Notes under the pieces: model-generated
What the model was told of the DNA's origin: nothing
Seen by the model: the letters and a program-made list of their open reading frames with translations, nothing else
Databases searched by the model: none
Program-made: the position numbers and the translations under genes
Shown: positions 1 through 9,501 of the stretch, in pieces
How the letters are laid out: the number at the start of each line of letters is the position of its first letter
How positions within the stretch are numbered: the first letter of the stretch is position 1
From: Dysgonamonadaceae bacterium
GTDB taxonomy: Bacteria > Bacteroidota > Bacteroidia > Bacteroidales > Azobacteroidaceae
NCBI GenBank assembly: GCA_031267385.1
Contig: JAIRZF010000323.1
Span: 1 to 38,924 of the forward strand
Direction: 5' to 3'
DNA: 38,924 nt

Positions 1-1086
1 ACTCAAATGAATTTGTATGCTAATTTGATGTATGAAACGAATTTCAGTCCCATGCACCGGGTTAGCGCCGGGTTGAGCTTGAATTACGATCGTTTTGACG
101 AGACATACAATTTGTTTTATGCAGATCCCGATATGAATTATTTTGATCATCCAAAGGCCGTGAATGATAAAACAAAGGAAACTGTTGCCGGGGCCTATGT
201 CGAATACACGTTCAATAAGGATGATAAATTTATTTTATTAGCAGGATTAAGAGGAGATTATAGCTCTCAATATGACTTTTTTGTGACTCCCCGCCTGCAT
301 TTGAAATATAATTTCACGGATTGGTTACATTTGCGCGCTTCGGCCGGGAAAGGTTTCAGAACAGCACACGTATTGCCGGAAAATAATTTTTACCTGGCCA
401 GTAGCCGGTCTTTTAATATTGCAGAAAATCCGGATCAGGAAGAGGCCTGGAATTACGGTGTGAACTTAGGATTTTATGTCCCTGTTGCAGGAAAAGAACT
501 GGTACTGAACGTTGAATGGTATTATACCGACTTTGTGAAACAGGTAGTTGTCGATGTCGATACGGATCCGCGTACGATATCTCTTTATAATCTGGATGGA
601 AAATCATATTCTTCCAGTTTCCAGTTTGAAGCATCTTATCCGTTTTTCAGGGGTTTCACTCTGACGGCTGCCTATCGTACAATGGATGCAAAAACCACGT
701 ACAATGGTGTTTTGAGGAAAAAACCGTTTACAGGAGATTATAAGGGTTTGATAACGGCGTCTTATCAGACACCTCTTCGCAAGTGGCAGTTTGATGTTAC
801 TTCCCAGTTCAATGGAGGTGGACGGATGCCTGATGCCGACAAAACGAATCCCCTTTGGAGTAATTCGTTCGATTCATTTGTAATCCTGAACGCTCAGGTT
901 TCCAAATTTTTCCGTACCTGGTCTATTTATGCCGGATCTGAAAATCTTCTCGATTTCATGCAGAAACATCCTGTTATATCTCCTGGAAGTCCGTGGGAGC
1001 GGGATTTTGATGCGACTATGATCTGGGGGCCATTACATGGACGAAAGTTTTATATCGGGGCTCGATGGAATTTACCAAGAATTTAA
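1..1086 (+). CDS. TonB-dependent outer-membrane receptor, C-terminal part (5' partial)
   Basis: The reading frame is open from base 1, so the gene begins before the window and only about 361 residues of its C-terminal beta-barrel are seen. The protein shows alternating aromatic and polar strands (for example YVEYTFNKDDKFILLAGLRG), a GKGFRTAHVLPE segment and a conserved NPDQEEAWNYG turn, all typical of the barrel of TonB-dependent receptors. No plug domain or TonB box is visible because the N-terminus is missing. It would import a metal chelate or other ligand across the outer membrane with TonB/ExbBD energy. The next gene, 21 bp downstream, is a small secreted metal-binding protein, so a metal-related substrate is a reasonable inference. 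The exact ligand cannot be told. Confidence 0.85.
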   Translation, partial: TQMNLYANLMYETNFSPMHRVSAGLSLNYDRFDETYNLFYADPDMNYFDHPKAVNDKTKETVAGAYVEYTFNKDDKFILLAGLRGDYSSQYDFFVTPRLHLKYNFTDWLHLRASAGKGFRTAHVLPENNFYLASSRSFNIAENPDQEEAWNYGVNLGFYVPVAGKELVLNVEWYYTDFVKQVVVDVDTDPRTISLYNLDGKSYSSSFQFEASYPFFRGFTLTAAYRTMDAKTTYNGVLRKKPFTGDYKGLITASYQTPLRKWQFDVTSQFNGGGRMPDADKTNPLWSNSFDSFVILNAQVSKFFRTWSIYAGSENLLDFMQKHPVISPGSPWERDFDATMIWGPLHGRKFYIGARWNLPRI

Positions 1087-1107
1087 TAACATTAATTTTT
1101 TATACGT

Positions 1108-1458
1108 ATGAAAACGAAAAACATTTTTTTAACATTCATGAGCATTATGCTTACTTTGTTTGTTGCAACAGACGCTTTTGCGCAAGATAAACAAGACAAG
1201 AAAAAAGGAAAAGAAACGGTCAAATTCTATGTTGAAGACATGGTATGTGAAAATTGTCAGGCTAAAGTGGAAAAAAACATTGCTTTTGAAAAAGGCGTGA
1301 CCGATTTGAAATGTACTCTATCCGACAAAACGGTAGAAGTGACTTATAAAACGGATAAAACCAATCCTGAGAATCTGAAAAAAGGATTCAAAAAGTTTGG
1401 GATGACTGCCGTTGAATCCGATAGTATTAAAGTGAATAAAACGGATCTGGAAAGATGA
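1108..1458 (+). CDS. Periplasmic heavy-metal-associated (HMA) domain protein
   Basis: A 116-residue protein with a Sec signal peptide (about residues 1-25, ending DAFAQ) followed by a charged lysine-rich linker and one HMA ferredoxin-like domain. The metal-binding motif is MVCENC with cysteines 47 and 50, then the usual helix and KKGFKKFGM strand. HMA proteins bind Cu(I), Hg(II) or similar soft metals through the CxxC pair. Its position directly after a TonB-dependent receptor suggests it works as a periplasmic metal acceptor for that receptor, probably in one transcription unit. The metal itself is not determined by the sequence. Confidence 0.85.
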   Translation: MKTKNIFLTFMSIMLTLFVATDAFAQDKQDKKKGKETVKFYVEDMVCENCQAKVEKNIAFEKGVTDLKCTLSDKTVEVTYKTDKTNPENLKKGFKKFGMTAVESDSIKVNKTDLER

Positions 1459-1462
1459 AATT

Positions 1463-1480
1463 TCCCATGCGGGATTTTTT
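1463..1480 (+). terminator. Possible intrinsic terminator after the HMA gene
   Basis: A short TCCC/GGGA stem with a 4-base ATGC loop is followed directly by six T. It lies five bases after the HMA stop codon and before the atp promoter, which is where a terminator would be expected. The stem is only 4 bp, so it is weak. Confidence 0.4.
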
Positions 1481-1553
1481 GTGCCTGTTGAAAAGATAAT
1501 ATAATGAAAAATAACTAACATTTTCATAAAAATGGAAAATAAACCCGATTTTG

Positions 1554-1586
1554 TTTGATTTTTTCAAATCATAATGATTACCTTTG
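1554..1586 (+). promoter_or_regulatory. Promoter of the ATP synthase operon
   Basis: TTTG at 1554-1557 and TACCTTTG at 1579-1586 are separated by 21 bp, which matches the Bacteroides primary sigma factor pattern TTTG-N19-21-TAnnTTTG. The transcript would start near 1593, giving a leader of roughly 65-70 bases before atpD at 1661. Confidence 0.75.
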
Positions 1587-1645
1587 CTGTTATACATTTT
1601 TAAAATATCCCTTTTAGGTATTAGTTTGGTGAAAAGATTAATTGA

Positions 1646-3163
<1,518 letters not shown>

Positions 3164-3169
3164 AAGAAT

Positions 3170-3403
3170 ATGCAACTCACTATTGTATCGCCTGAAAAAA
3201 CATTGTATTCCGGAGAAGCGGAGTTAGTTACCCTTCCCGGGACGATTGGAAGTTTTACGATTCTGGAACGCCATGCTCCCATTATTTCGTCGTTGGAAAA
3301 AGGAACTATGGTATACAGGGTAAAAGCGGAGGATAAAGAGTTAATCCTGAACGGAGGGTTTGTGGAAGCAAAAAATAATATAGTTTCGGTTTGTATCGAC
3401 TGA
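3170..3403 (+). CDS. atpC: F1Fo-ATP synthase subunit epsilon (short form)
   Basis: A 77-residue epsilon subunit containing only the N-terminal beta-sandwich that binds gamma and the c-ring. It starts MQLTIVSPEKTLYSG and shows the conserved GxFTILERHAPIISSLEKG-type segment. The C-terminal two-helix domain that inhibits ATP hydrolysis in E. coli and Bacillus (total about 130-140 residues) is absent, and the stop at 3401-3403 is followed within 11 bp by the next gene, so no broken remnant of that domain is hidden here. Short epsilon subunits are known in this phylum. Inhibition by an epsilon C-terminal domain is therefore not available to this enzyme. Confidence 0.93.
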   Translation: MQLTIVSPEKTLYSGEAELVTLPGTIGSFTILERHAPIISSLEKGTMVYRVKAEDKELILNGGFVEAKNNIVSVCID

Positions 3404-3413
3404 CTGTTGTGAA

Positions 3414-3809
3414 ATGAGTAAAGGAATCAAGACATATATTATCCTGCTGGTTATTATATTTGCCATTACTTTTTGTGCATATCTTTTCTTTCTTTGGTAT
3501 GGATTGGAGTATGCTCCCAAGTATTTCGTACTGATACCGTTACTGTATATGGCAGATGGATATCCTCTTTCGATTCTCGTTGGAAAGCATGTTGAAAAAG
3601 GCGAAAGGATGTCCGTGAAAAAATTGATGGTCATGCGGCTGATAAGGATCGTCTGTTCTCTGGTGGTCTTGTTATTGGGCGTTGTTTTGGATAAAATACA
3701 TGGATTGGCTTTTGTTGTGCTTTTTGTAATATATTACATTGTTTATCTTGTTTTTGAAACGATAGTTATGAGAAGTTCGCAACAAACGAATAAAAAAATG
3801 GAAGTATGA
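3414..3809 (+). CDS. Small four-helix membrane protein of the atp operon (AtpI-like position)
   Basis: A 131-residue hydrophobic protein with about four predicted membrane helices (near residues 7-27, 36-52, 67-87 and 92-112) and a basic C-terminus. It lies between epsilon and subunit a, ending in a 4-base ATGA overlap with atpB, so it is translationally coupled to Fo. Its size, topology and place resemble AtpI, the subunit I protein thought to help c-ring assembly in other bacteria. I see no specific AtpI signature, so the function is inferred from context only. Confidence 0.8.
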   Translation: MSKGIKTYIILLVIIFAITFCAYLFFLWYGLEYAPKYFVLIPLLYMADGYPLSILVGKHVEKGERMSVKKLMVMRLIRIVCSLVVLLLGVVLDKIHGLAFVVLFVIYYIVYLVFETIVMRSSQQTNKKMEV

Positions 3810-4891
3810 AGTTTTGCAATAATAATTATATCGCCAAAGTAATTTTGTCTTTGTGCCTGCTTTTTGCATCGGTATCGCTACTGAAAGCAGATGAGGGAAA
3901 ATCGGAAGAAAAAGGAGCTTTTGACTTGAAAGAGATGCTTTTTTCTCATGTACTGGATTCTTACGATTGGCATTTGTTTACGGTAGGTGGGCATCATTAT
4001 TCAATTCCTCTTCCGGTAATCGTAAGGAGTCCGGAAAGAGGCTGGTTTGTTTTTTCATCCTCCAGGTTGGCTCATGGAGAGAACTATGAAGGTTTTCAGA
4101 TTGCACATGACGGCACTTATAAAGGGAAGATAGTGGAGCTTTCTGCTGTGGGAGAACAAAACCGTCCTTTGGACTTGTCGCTTACTAAAAATGCAGCTTC
4201 CATTTGTTTTGCCTCGCTATTGTTGATCGTGTTGCTCGTATCTTTGGCTTCGGGTTATAAGAAAGACCCGTTTACGCCACGGCGTGGTTTTGCCGGTTCC
4301 GTGGAAATGCTGACATTATCAATCCTGAATGATGTGATAAAACCTTGTGTAGGTTCGGAATACAGACGGTTTGCACCGTATTTGCTGACAGCGTTCTTTT
4401 TCATCTTTTTCAATAATTTACTGGGATTGATCCCAATTGTGCCGGGAGGAGCGAATGTCACGGGAAATATTTCTATCACTTTTGTCCTGGCTCTGTTCAC
4501 ATTCGTAATTACAAACTTTTTTGGAAGTAAAGAATATTGGAAAGAGATCTTTTGGCCGGATGTTCCTCTTTGGTTGAAAGCGCCCCTCCCCATCATGCCG
4601 TTTATTGAATTATTAGGGATTTTTACTAAACCGTTTGCCTTGATGATCCGTCTGTTTGCCAATATGTTGGCTGGTCACATCGTAATCCTGGTACTGGTGG
4701 GTTTAATTTTCATTTTTTCCATTATGATAGGCCCGGTAGTTGCCGCAGGAGTATCTGTTGTATCCGTTGCATTCTCAATATTTATGTTGTTGTTGGATGT
4801 TCTGATATCTTTTATCCAGGCTTATGTGTTCACAATGCTTTCTTCCATTTTTATAGGAATGGGGCGTATACAACATCATGCAAGTCATTAA
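3806..4891 (+). CDS. atpB: F1Fo-ATP synthase subunit a
   Basis: A 361-residue subunit a, longer than the 240-270 usual elsewhere because of an N-terminal signal peptide (to about residue 28, LLFASVSLLKADEG) and a periplasmic stretch of about 90 residues rich in charge and histidine before the first core helix near residue 130. This long form is typical of Bacteroidetes. The proton channel core is intact: the essential arginine is R282 in KPFALMIRLFANMLAGH, and the final helix holds the conserved FIQAYVFTMLSSIFIG. It forms the stator half-channels against the c-ring in the inner membrane. The start overlaps the upstream stop (ATGA). Confidence 0.96.
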   Translation: MKFCNNNYIAKVILSLCLLFASVSLLKADEGKSEEKGAFDLKEMLFSHVLDSYDWHLFTVGGHHYSIPLPVIVRSPERGWFVFSSSRLAHGENYEGFQIAHDGTYKGKIVELSAVGEQNRPLDLSLTKNAASICFASLLLIVLLVSLASGYKKDPFTPRRGFAGSVEMLTLSILNDVIKPCVGSEYRRFAPYLLTAFFFIFFNNLLGLIPIVPGGANVTGNISITFVLALFTFVITNFFGSKEYWKEIFWPDVPLWLKAPLPIMPFIELLGIFTKPFALMIRLFANMLAGHIVILVLVGLIFIFSIMIGPVVAAGVSVVSVAFSIFMLLLDVLISFIQAYVFTMLSSIFIGMGRIQHHASH

Positions 4892-4921
4892 ATAATAAAT
4901 AAATACAAAAACGAATAATAA

Positions 4922-5194
<273 letters not shown>

Positions 5195-5203
5195 TTATAT
5201 TTT

Positions 5204-5698
5204 ATGGAACTGTTTACACCGGATATAGGTCTTATATGCTGGATGATCATTCCATTCGGAGTTGTCTTTTTTATATTGGCAAAGTTTGCATGGCCTGCTA
5301 TAATAAAAGGGGTTGATAAACGTGCGGCTTTCATTGATGAATCACTTAAAGCTGCACAGGAAGCTAACGACCGCCTGGCAGGTATAAAGGAAGAAAGTGA
5401 AAAAATCCTTGTTCAGGCAAGAGAAGAACAACTTCAGATACTTAAAAATGGAGCTGATATGCGCGAACAAATGATAAAAGACGCCAAACAACAGGCTGCT
5501 GTTGAGGCTGATAAACTCATTGAAGAAGCGCGTATGGCAATTCAGAAAGAAAAAGAGGATGCTATTCGCGATGTACGCGCCCAGGTAGCTGAACTTTCCA
5601 TTAATATTGCTGAAAAAGTATTGAGAAAAAATCTTGAGAAAAAAGAAGCACAAATGGAATTAGTGAATAAACTCATCGACGAAGCACAGAAAAATTAA
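5204..5698 (+). CDS. atpF: F1Fo-ATP synthase subunit b
   Basis: A 164-residue peripheral-stalk subunit with one N-terminal membrane helix (about residues 8-28, ICWMIIPFGVVFFILAKFAW) and a long charged coiled-coil rich in E, K, A and Q to the C-terminus. It anchors F1 to subunit a and prevents rotation of the alpha/beta hexamer. A single b gene is present, so a homodimer is expected. It follows atpE by 9 bp. A 74-bp gap with an imperfect hairpin separates it from atpH. Confidence 0.96.
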   Translation: MELFTPDIGLICWMIIPFGVVFFILAKFAWPAIIKGVDKRAAFIDESLKAAQEANDRLAGIKEESEKILVQAREEQLQILKNGADMREQMIKDAKQQAAVEADKLIEEARMAIQKEKEDAIRDVRAQVAELSINIAEKVLRKNLEKKEAQMELVNKLIDEAQKN

Positions 5699-5705
5699 AA
5701 CAATG

Positions 5706-5753
5706 AAAAAATGAAGGAAATGAAAACACTATTTTTTCATTCATTTCATTTTT
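5706..5753 (+). repeat. Imperfect hairpin between atpF and atpH
   Basis: A purine-rich AAAAATGAAGGAAATGAA-type arm (5706-5725) and a T-rich ATTCATTTCATTTTT-type arm (5732-5753) can pair with a few mismatches around a short CACTA loop. It is the longest gap inside the atp operon except the c-subunit leader. It could slow ribosomes or act as an RNA processing site. It is A/T-rich and lacks a GC core, so it is unlikely to be a strong terminator. Confidence 0.4.
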
Positions 5754-5772
5754 AATTTCTTAATTTAACAAT

Positions 5773-6345
5773 ATGGATTCAAGCAGAATATCAATCAGAT
5801 ACGCTAAAGCAGCTTATGAATTTGCCTTGGAAAACAAAGAAGAAACCAGGCTTTATGAAGAAATGAAGCTGCTGAGCAGTCATTTTTTTGCTTTTAAATT
5901 GATGTCGAGGGTGATGGAAAATCCGACGGTACCGACAGCAGAAAAGGAAAAAATCCTGATTACGGCAGGGGGAGGAGATGCTGCATCCGAATCTTATAAG
6001 AAGTTACTCAAACTGATTGTCGGTAATAAGCGGGAGCGATATGTATTGTTTATTGCATTGATGTATCAAAACTGGTATCGCAAACAAAGAGGGATTGTTG
6101 TCACTAAACTTACGACTACTCATGTCATTTCGGATGAGATAAAAGAGAAAATAGTCCGGATGATCGCTGAAGAAGCAAAAGGAGATGTTGATTTACAAAC
6201 CGTTATCAACCCTGACATCATCGGAGGATTTGTATTGGAACTGGATGATAAACAGTTGGATGCAAGTATCAGAAGCCAGTTGGTGAAAATGAAACAGGAG
6301 CTGGTTAATAATAACCTGCTGAAACGTAAAACGTATGACGTATAA
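5773..6345 (+). CDS. atpH: F1Fo-ATP synthase subunit delta
   Basis: A 190-residue delta (OSCP-type) subunit that links the top of the alpha/beta hexamer to subunit b. It begins MDSSRISIRYAKAAYEFALE, the conserved N-terminal helix pattern SxxAxRYAKALFE, and ends with the C-terminal beta strand region IIGGFVLELDDKQLDASIRS. The last seven codons (KRKTYDV) and the stop codon are made of a 7-bp ACGTAWA repeat, so the extreme C-terminus may have been extended or rewritten by repeat expansion. Confidence 0.95.
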   Translation: MDSSRISIRYAKAAYEFALENKEETRLYEEMKLLSSHFFAFKLMSRVMENPTVPTAEKEKILITAGGGDAASESYKKLLKLIVGNKRERYVLFIALMYQNWYRKQRGIVVTKLTTTHVISDEIKEKIVRMIAEEAKGDVDLQTVINPDIIGGFVLELDDKQLDASIRSQLVKMKQELVNNNLLKRKTYDV

Positions 6346-6358
6346 CGTAAAACTTAAA
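6324..6358 (+). repeat. Heptamer tandem repeat across the atpH stop codon
   Basis: Five 7-bp units in a row: ACGTAAA, ACGTATG, ACGTATA, ACGTAAA, ACTTAAA. The atpH stop TAA (6343-6345) lies inside the third and fourth units. The same heptamer forms a longer array at 13911-13973 upstream of thyA. Confidence 0.8.
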
Positions 6359-6363
6359 AAATT

Positions 6364-7944
6364 ATGCCTGAAATAAAAGCGAGCGAAGTTTCGGAAGTGC
6401 TGAAAATGCAGCTCGAAGGGGTGGATACCCGTGTGAAATTCGAAGAAGTAGGTACTGTACTCCAGGTAAGCGACGGAGTAGTTCGCGTTTTTGGTTTGAG
6501 TAATGCCGAATCAGGAGAATTGCTTCAGTTTGAAAATGGAGTTATGGCTATTGTCATGAACCTGGAAGAAGATAATGTCGGCGCCGTGTTGCTTGGTTCT
6601 ACAGATTTAGTGGAAGAAGGAGATACCGTAAAGCGTACCGGTCACATTGCCTCAATCCCTGCGGGCGAAGGCTTGTTGGGACGTGTTGTCAATCCTTTGG
6701 GTGAACCGATCGATGCAAAGGGCCCGATTAAGGGCGAATTACTCGAAATGCCGCTCGAACGTAAGGCTCCGGGAGTTATTTTCCGTCAACCGGTAAATGA
6801 ACCTTTGCAAACCGGTCTGAAGTCTATTGACGCCATGATTCCGATCGGTCGTGGTCAACGGGAGTTGATTATTGGCGATCGTCAGACGGGAAAGACAGCA
6901 ATAGCCATTGATACGATTATCAATCAGCGTGATAATTTCCTTGCAGGCAATCCGGTGTATTGTATTTATGTGGCTGTGGGGCAGAAAGGTTCTACTGTCG
7001 CCAACATTGTGAATACTTTGCGGGAAAAAGGCGCTTTGGAATATACCACCATTATTTCCGCAACAGCTTCCGACCCGGCGGCATTACAGTTTTATGCCCC
7101 GTTTGCAGGCGCTGCTGTCGGTGAATATTTCCGTGATACCGGTCGTCATGCACTGGTTGTTTATGACGATTTGTCAAAACAGGCGGTTTCCTATCGTGAA
7201 GTGTCGTTGATTCTTCGTCGTCCTTCAGGTCGTGAAGCGTATCCCGGTGATATTTTCTATTTACATTCACGTTTATTGGAACGTGCAGCTAAGATTATCA
7301 ATAATGATGACGTGGCGCGTCAGATGAATGATGTTCCGGGAAATCTCAGACCGAAAATTAAAGGTGGCGGTTCCCTGACGGCGCTGCCAATCATTGAAAC
7401 ACAGGCAGGAGACGTTTCTGCATATATTCCTACCAATGTGATCTCAATTACCGACGGACAGATCTTTCTTGAAACCGGTTTGTTTAATGCCGGTATTCGT
7501 CCCGCAATTAATGTGGGTATCTCTGTCTCTCGTGTGGGAGGTAATGCACAGGTGAAAGCCATGAAGAAAATTGCCGGAACATTAAAGACCGACCAGGCTC
7601 AATACCGTGAATTGGAGGCATTTACCAAGTTTGGAGGAGATATGGATCAGGTCACGAAAATGACCTTGGATAAGGGCAAAAAGAATGCTGAACTGTTGAT
7701 CCAACCTCAATATAGTCCTTTTTCCGTAGAAAAGGAAATCGCAATTATTTATGCCGGAACCCAGGGCTTATTGCTTGATGTTCCTGTAGAAAAAGTGCGC
7801 GATTTTGAAAAAGTATACCTGGAAGTGCTTGAATTGAGACATCGTAGCGATGTATTGGACATTCTTAAGAAAGGGGTTCTCAATGAAGATGTGGAACGTA
7901 TATTAAAACAAGTTGCAGCGGATGTTGTAAAAGACTTTAAATAA
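6364..7944 (+). CDS. atpA: F1Fo-ATP synthase subunit alpha
   Basis: A full-length 526-residue alpha subunit. The non-catalytic nucleotide site has Walker A GDRQTGKT at residues 171-178, and the conserved segments [42 protein letters not shown] and [17 protein letters not shown] (arginine finger region) are present. With beta it forms the alpha3beta3 hexamer. It begins 18 bp after atpH, just past the heptamer repeat, and its TAA stop overlaps the ATG of atpG by one base. Confidence 0.98.
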   Translation: MPEIKASEVSEVLKMQLEGVDTRVKFEEVGTVLQVSDGVVRVFGLSNAESGELLQFENGVMAIVMNLEEDNVGAVLLGSTDLVEEGDTVKRTGHIASIPAGEGLLGRVVNPLGEPIDAKGPIKGELLEMPLERKAPGVIFRQPVNEPLQTGLKSIDAMIPIGRGQRELIIGDRQTGKTAIAIDTIINQRDNFLAGNPVYCIYVAVGQKGSTVANIVNTLREKGALEYTTIISATASDPAALQFYAPFAGAAVGEYFRDTGRHALVVYDDLSKQAVSYREVSLILRRPSGREAYPGDIFYLHSRLLERAAKIINNDDVARQMNDVPGNLRPKIKGGGSLTALPIIETQAGDVSAYIPTNVISITDGQIFLETGLFNAGIRPAINVGISVSRVGGNAQVKAMKKIAGTLKTDQAQYRELEAFTKFGGDMDQVTKMTLDKGKKNAELLIQPQYSPFSVEKEIAIIYAGTQGLLLDVPVEKVRDFEKVYLEVLELRHRSDVLDILKKGVLNEDVERILKQVAADVVKDFK

Positions 7945-8822
7945 TGGCTTCATTAAAAGAAATAAAAGGAAGGATCGCTTCTGTTAAATCTACTCAGAAA
8001 ATTACTTCTGCCATGAAAATGGTAGCATCCGCCCGATTGCGTAAGGCTCAGTATCAGATTGAGAATTTTTTGCCTTATGAGACACGCCTGACGGAGATTC
8101 TGAATAGTTTTCTTTCGTCAGAAATTGACTTTAAGTCTGTCCTTTCGGAAAAACGGGAGATAAAACGGATTGCAGTGGTGATCCTGTCATCCAATTCCAG
8201 CTTATGCGGGGCCTTTAATTCCAATATCAACCGGTTGCTGGATGATTTGATAAATAAACATCCGGAATTGAAAGAAGAAGATGTGGATATTTATCCTATC
8301 GGGAAAAAAATTGAAGAATCAGCTCTTAAAATACATAGTAGGTGTCAGATTCAGGGAAGTTATATTCCTCTGATGGATAAACCTAATTTTGAAGGAGCCA
8401 GGGAGATTGCCGATAAATTGATTGCCGATTTTATTTCCGGGAAAATAGATCGTGTGAAATTGATCTATAACCATTTCAAGAATACGGCCATTCAGATACC
8501 AACCACAGAAGAATTTCTCCCCATTGAATTGAGACAAAAACAGGAACAGTCTTCGCATGTTTCCATTGATTATCTTGTTGAACCGGATAAAAAGACGATT
8601 ATAGAATCGTTGATCCCCAAGTCATTGCGCACAAAAATTTATGCCGTTCTGCTCGATTCTGCGGCTGCAGAACAGGCAGCGCGAATGGTTGCCATGCAGA
8701 TAGCTACTGATAATGCACAAGAAATACTGGAAGATCTGACTATTCAATACAATAAACAACGTCAGCAGACCATTACCAGTGAACTATTGGATATTGTCGG
8801 AGGTTCGGAGGCTTTAAAATAA
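7944..8822 (+). CDS. atpG: F1Fo-ATP synthase subunit gamma
   Basis: A 292-residue central-stalk subunit. The conserved N-terminal coiled-coil [28 protein letters not shown] and the C-terminal helix AARMVAMQIATDNAQEILEDLTIQYNKQRQQTITSELLDIVGG are both intact. The Rossmann-like middle holds SSNSSLCGAFNSNI. The start codon overlaps the stop of atpA (TAATG). It is the last core gene of the operon. Confidence 0.97.
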   Translation: MASLKEIKGRIASVKSTQKITSAMKMVASARLRKAQYQIENFLPYETRLTEILNSFLSSEIDFKSVLSEKREIKRIAVVILSSNSSLCGAFNSNINRLLDDLINKHPELKEEDVDIYPIGKKIEESALKIHSRCQIQGSYIPLMDKPNFEGAREIADKLIADFISGKIDRVKLIYNHFKNTAIQIPTTEEFLPIELRQKQEQSSHVSIDYLVEPDKKTIIESLIPKSLRTKIYAVLLDSAAAEQAARMVAMQIATDNAQEILEDLTIQYNKQRQQTITSELLDIVGGSEALK

Positions 8823-8906
8823 TGAACCTGATTAAACCTTTTCCCTTTTAAATAGTCACAATATTAATGAGGCGAAAGGTTCGCATTATCTAAAATAGTA
8901 TACTTT

Positions 8907-9284
8907 ATGAAAAAGATTTTGTTATTGACTGTTATTTTATTTTCATCTTTGTCCCTGTTTGCACAGGAGCAACGTCAACGTATGACTGTAGAAGAACGCG
9001 CTAAGAGCGTTACCGAATGGATGAGTAAAGAATTGAAACTGACACCGGAACAAATTACACCGGTTGATTCTATCAATTTAATATTTACAAAAGCACAGCA
9101 GTTGCTTTTTCAAACCGCTGACGGCGATCGCACAAAAATCAGAGAGTCGATGGAAGGCTTAGAAAAAGAAAAAGAAGCTGAATTATCTAAAGTGCTCACA
9201 CCTGAACAAATTGAGACTTATAAAAAGAAAAGCCAGGAGATGATGCAAAATAGAAGAAGGGGAGGTGGCAGAGGCGCTAATTGA
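8907..9284 (+). CDS. Small secreted LTxxQ (Spy/CpxP-like) protein
   Basis: A 125-residue protein with a clean Sec signal peptide (residues 1-20, ending LSLFAQ). The mature part is helical and carries two LTPEQ motifs (near residues 46 and 97) separated by a charged helix, the arrangement seen in periplasmic Spy/CpxP-like proteins of the Bacteroidetes. The tail is RRRGGGRG. Such proteins are thought to be periplasmic chaperones or stress sensors, but this one has no known partner. It lies 84 bp after atpG on the same strand and is followed by a strong terminator, so it may be the last gene of the atp transcript. I see no clear promoter of its own. Confidence 0.75.
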   Translation: MKKILLLTVILFSSLSLFAQEQRQRMTVEERAKSVTEWMSKELKLTPEQITPVDSINLIFTKAQQLLFQTADGDRTKIRESMEGLEKEKEAELSKVLTPEQIETYKKKSQEMMQNRRRGGGRGAN

Positions 9285-9302
9285 CGTATTAATGACATAT
9301 TG

Positions 9303-9332
9303 AAAAGAGGCTATATTTTGGCCTCTTTTTTT
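9303..9332 (+). terminator. Rho-independent terminator
   Basis: Perfect 9-bp stem AAAAGAGGC / GCCTCTTTT with a 9-base loop, continued by more T. It lies 18 bases after the LTxxQ gene and probably ends the atp operon transcript. Confidence 0.85.
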
Positions 9333-9368
9333 AGTGTTTTTTTGATATACTGCAATATCTCACTTCAG

Positions 9369-9501
9369 AGAGGGTGTGTCAAAATAAGTTGTTTTTTCGC
9401 CGATATGCCATTTCTATTTTTATTCCTGAATTTTTCATTTTAGTGATCTTTTCTTCAAAAATACGGAAAATTTCTGCACAACTATCTAAAAAACAATATT
9501 T
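9369..9501 (-). pseudogene. Relic of a transposase C-terminus with an IS end
   Basis: On the minus strand the sequence reads about 38 codons without a start, including SCAEIFRIFEEKITKMKN and ending with IEMAYRRKNNLF and a TGA stop (9379-9381). This is immediately followed by the minus-strand motif TTTTGACACACCCTCT (9369-9384), which resembles the terminal inverted repeat of an insertion sequence. The frame is closed by a stop where it meets the glycosyltransferase 3' end near 9501. I take it as the 3' end of a transposase gene and one IS terminus left after deletion of the rest. The IS family is not identified. Confidence 0.5.
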
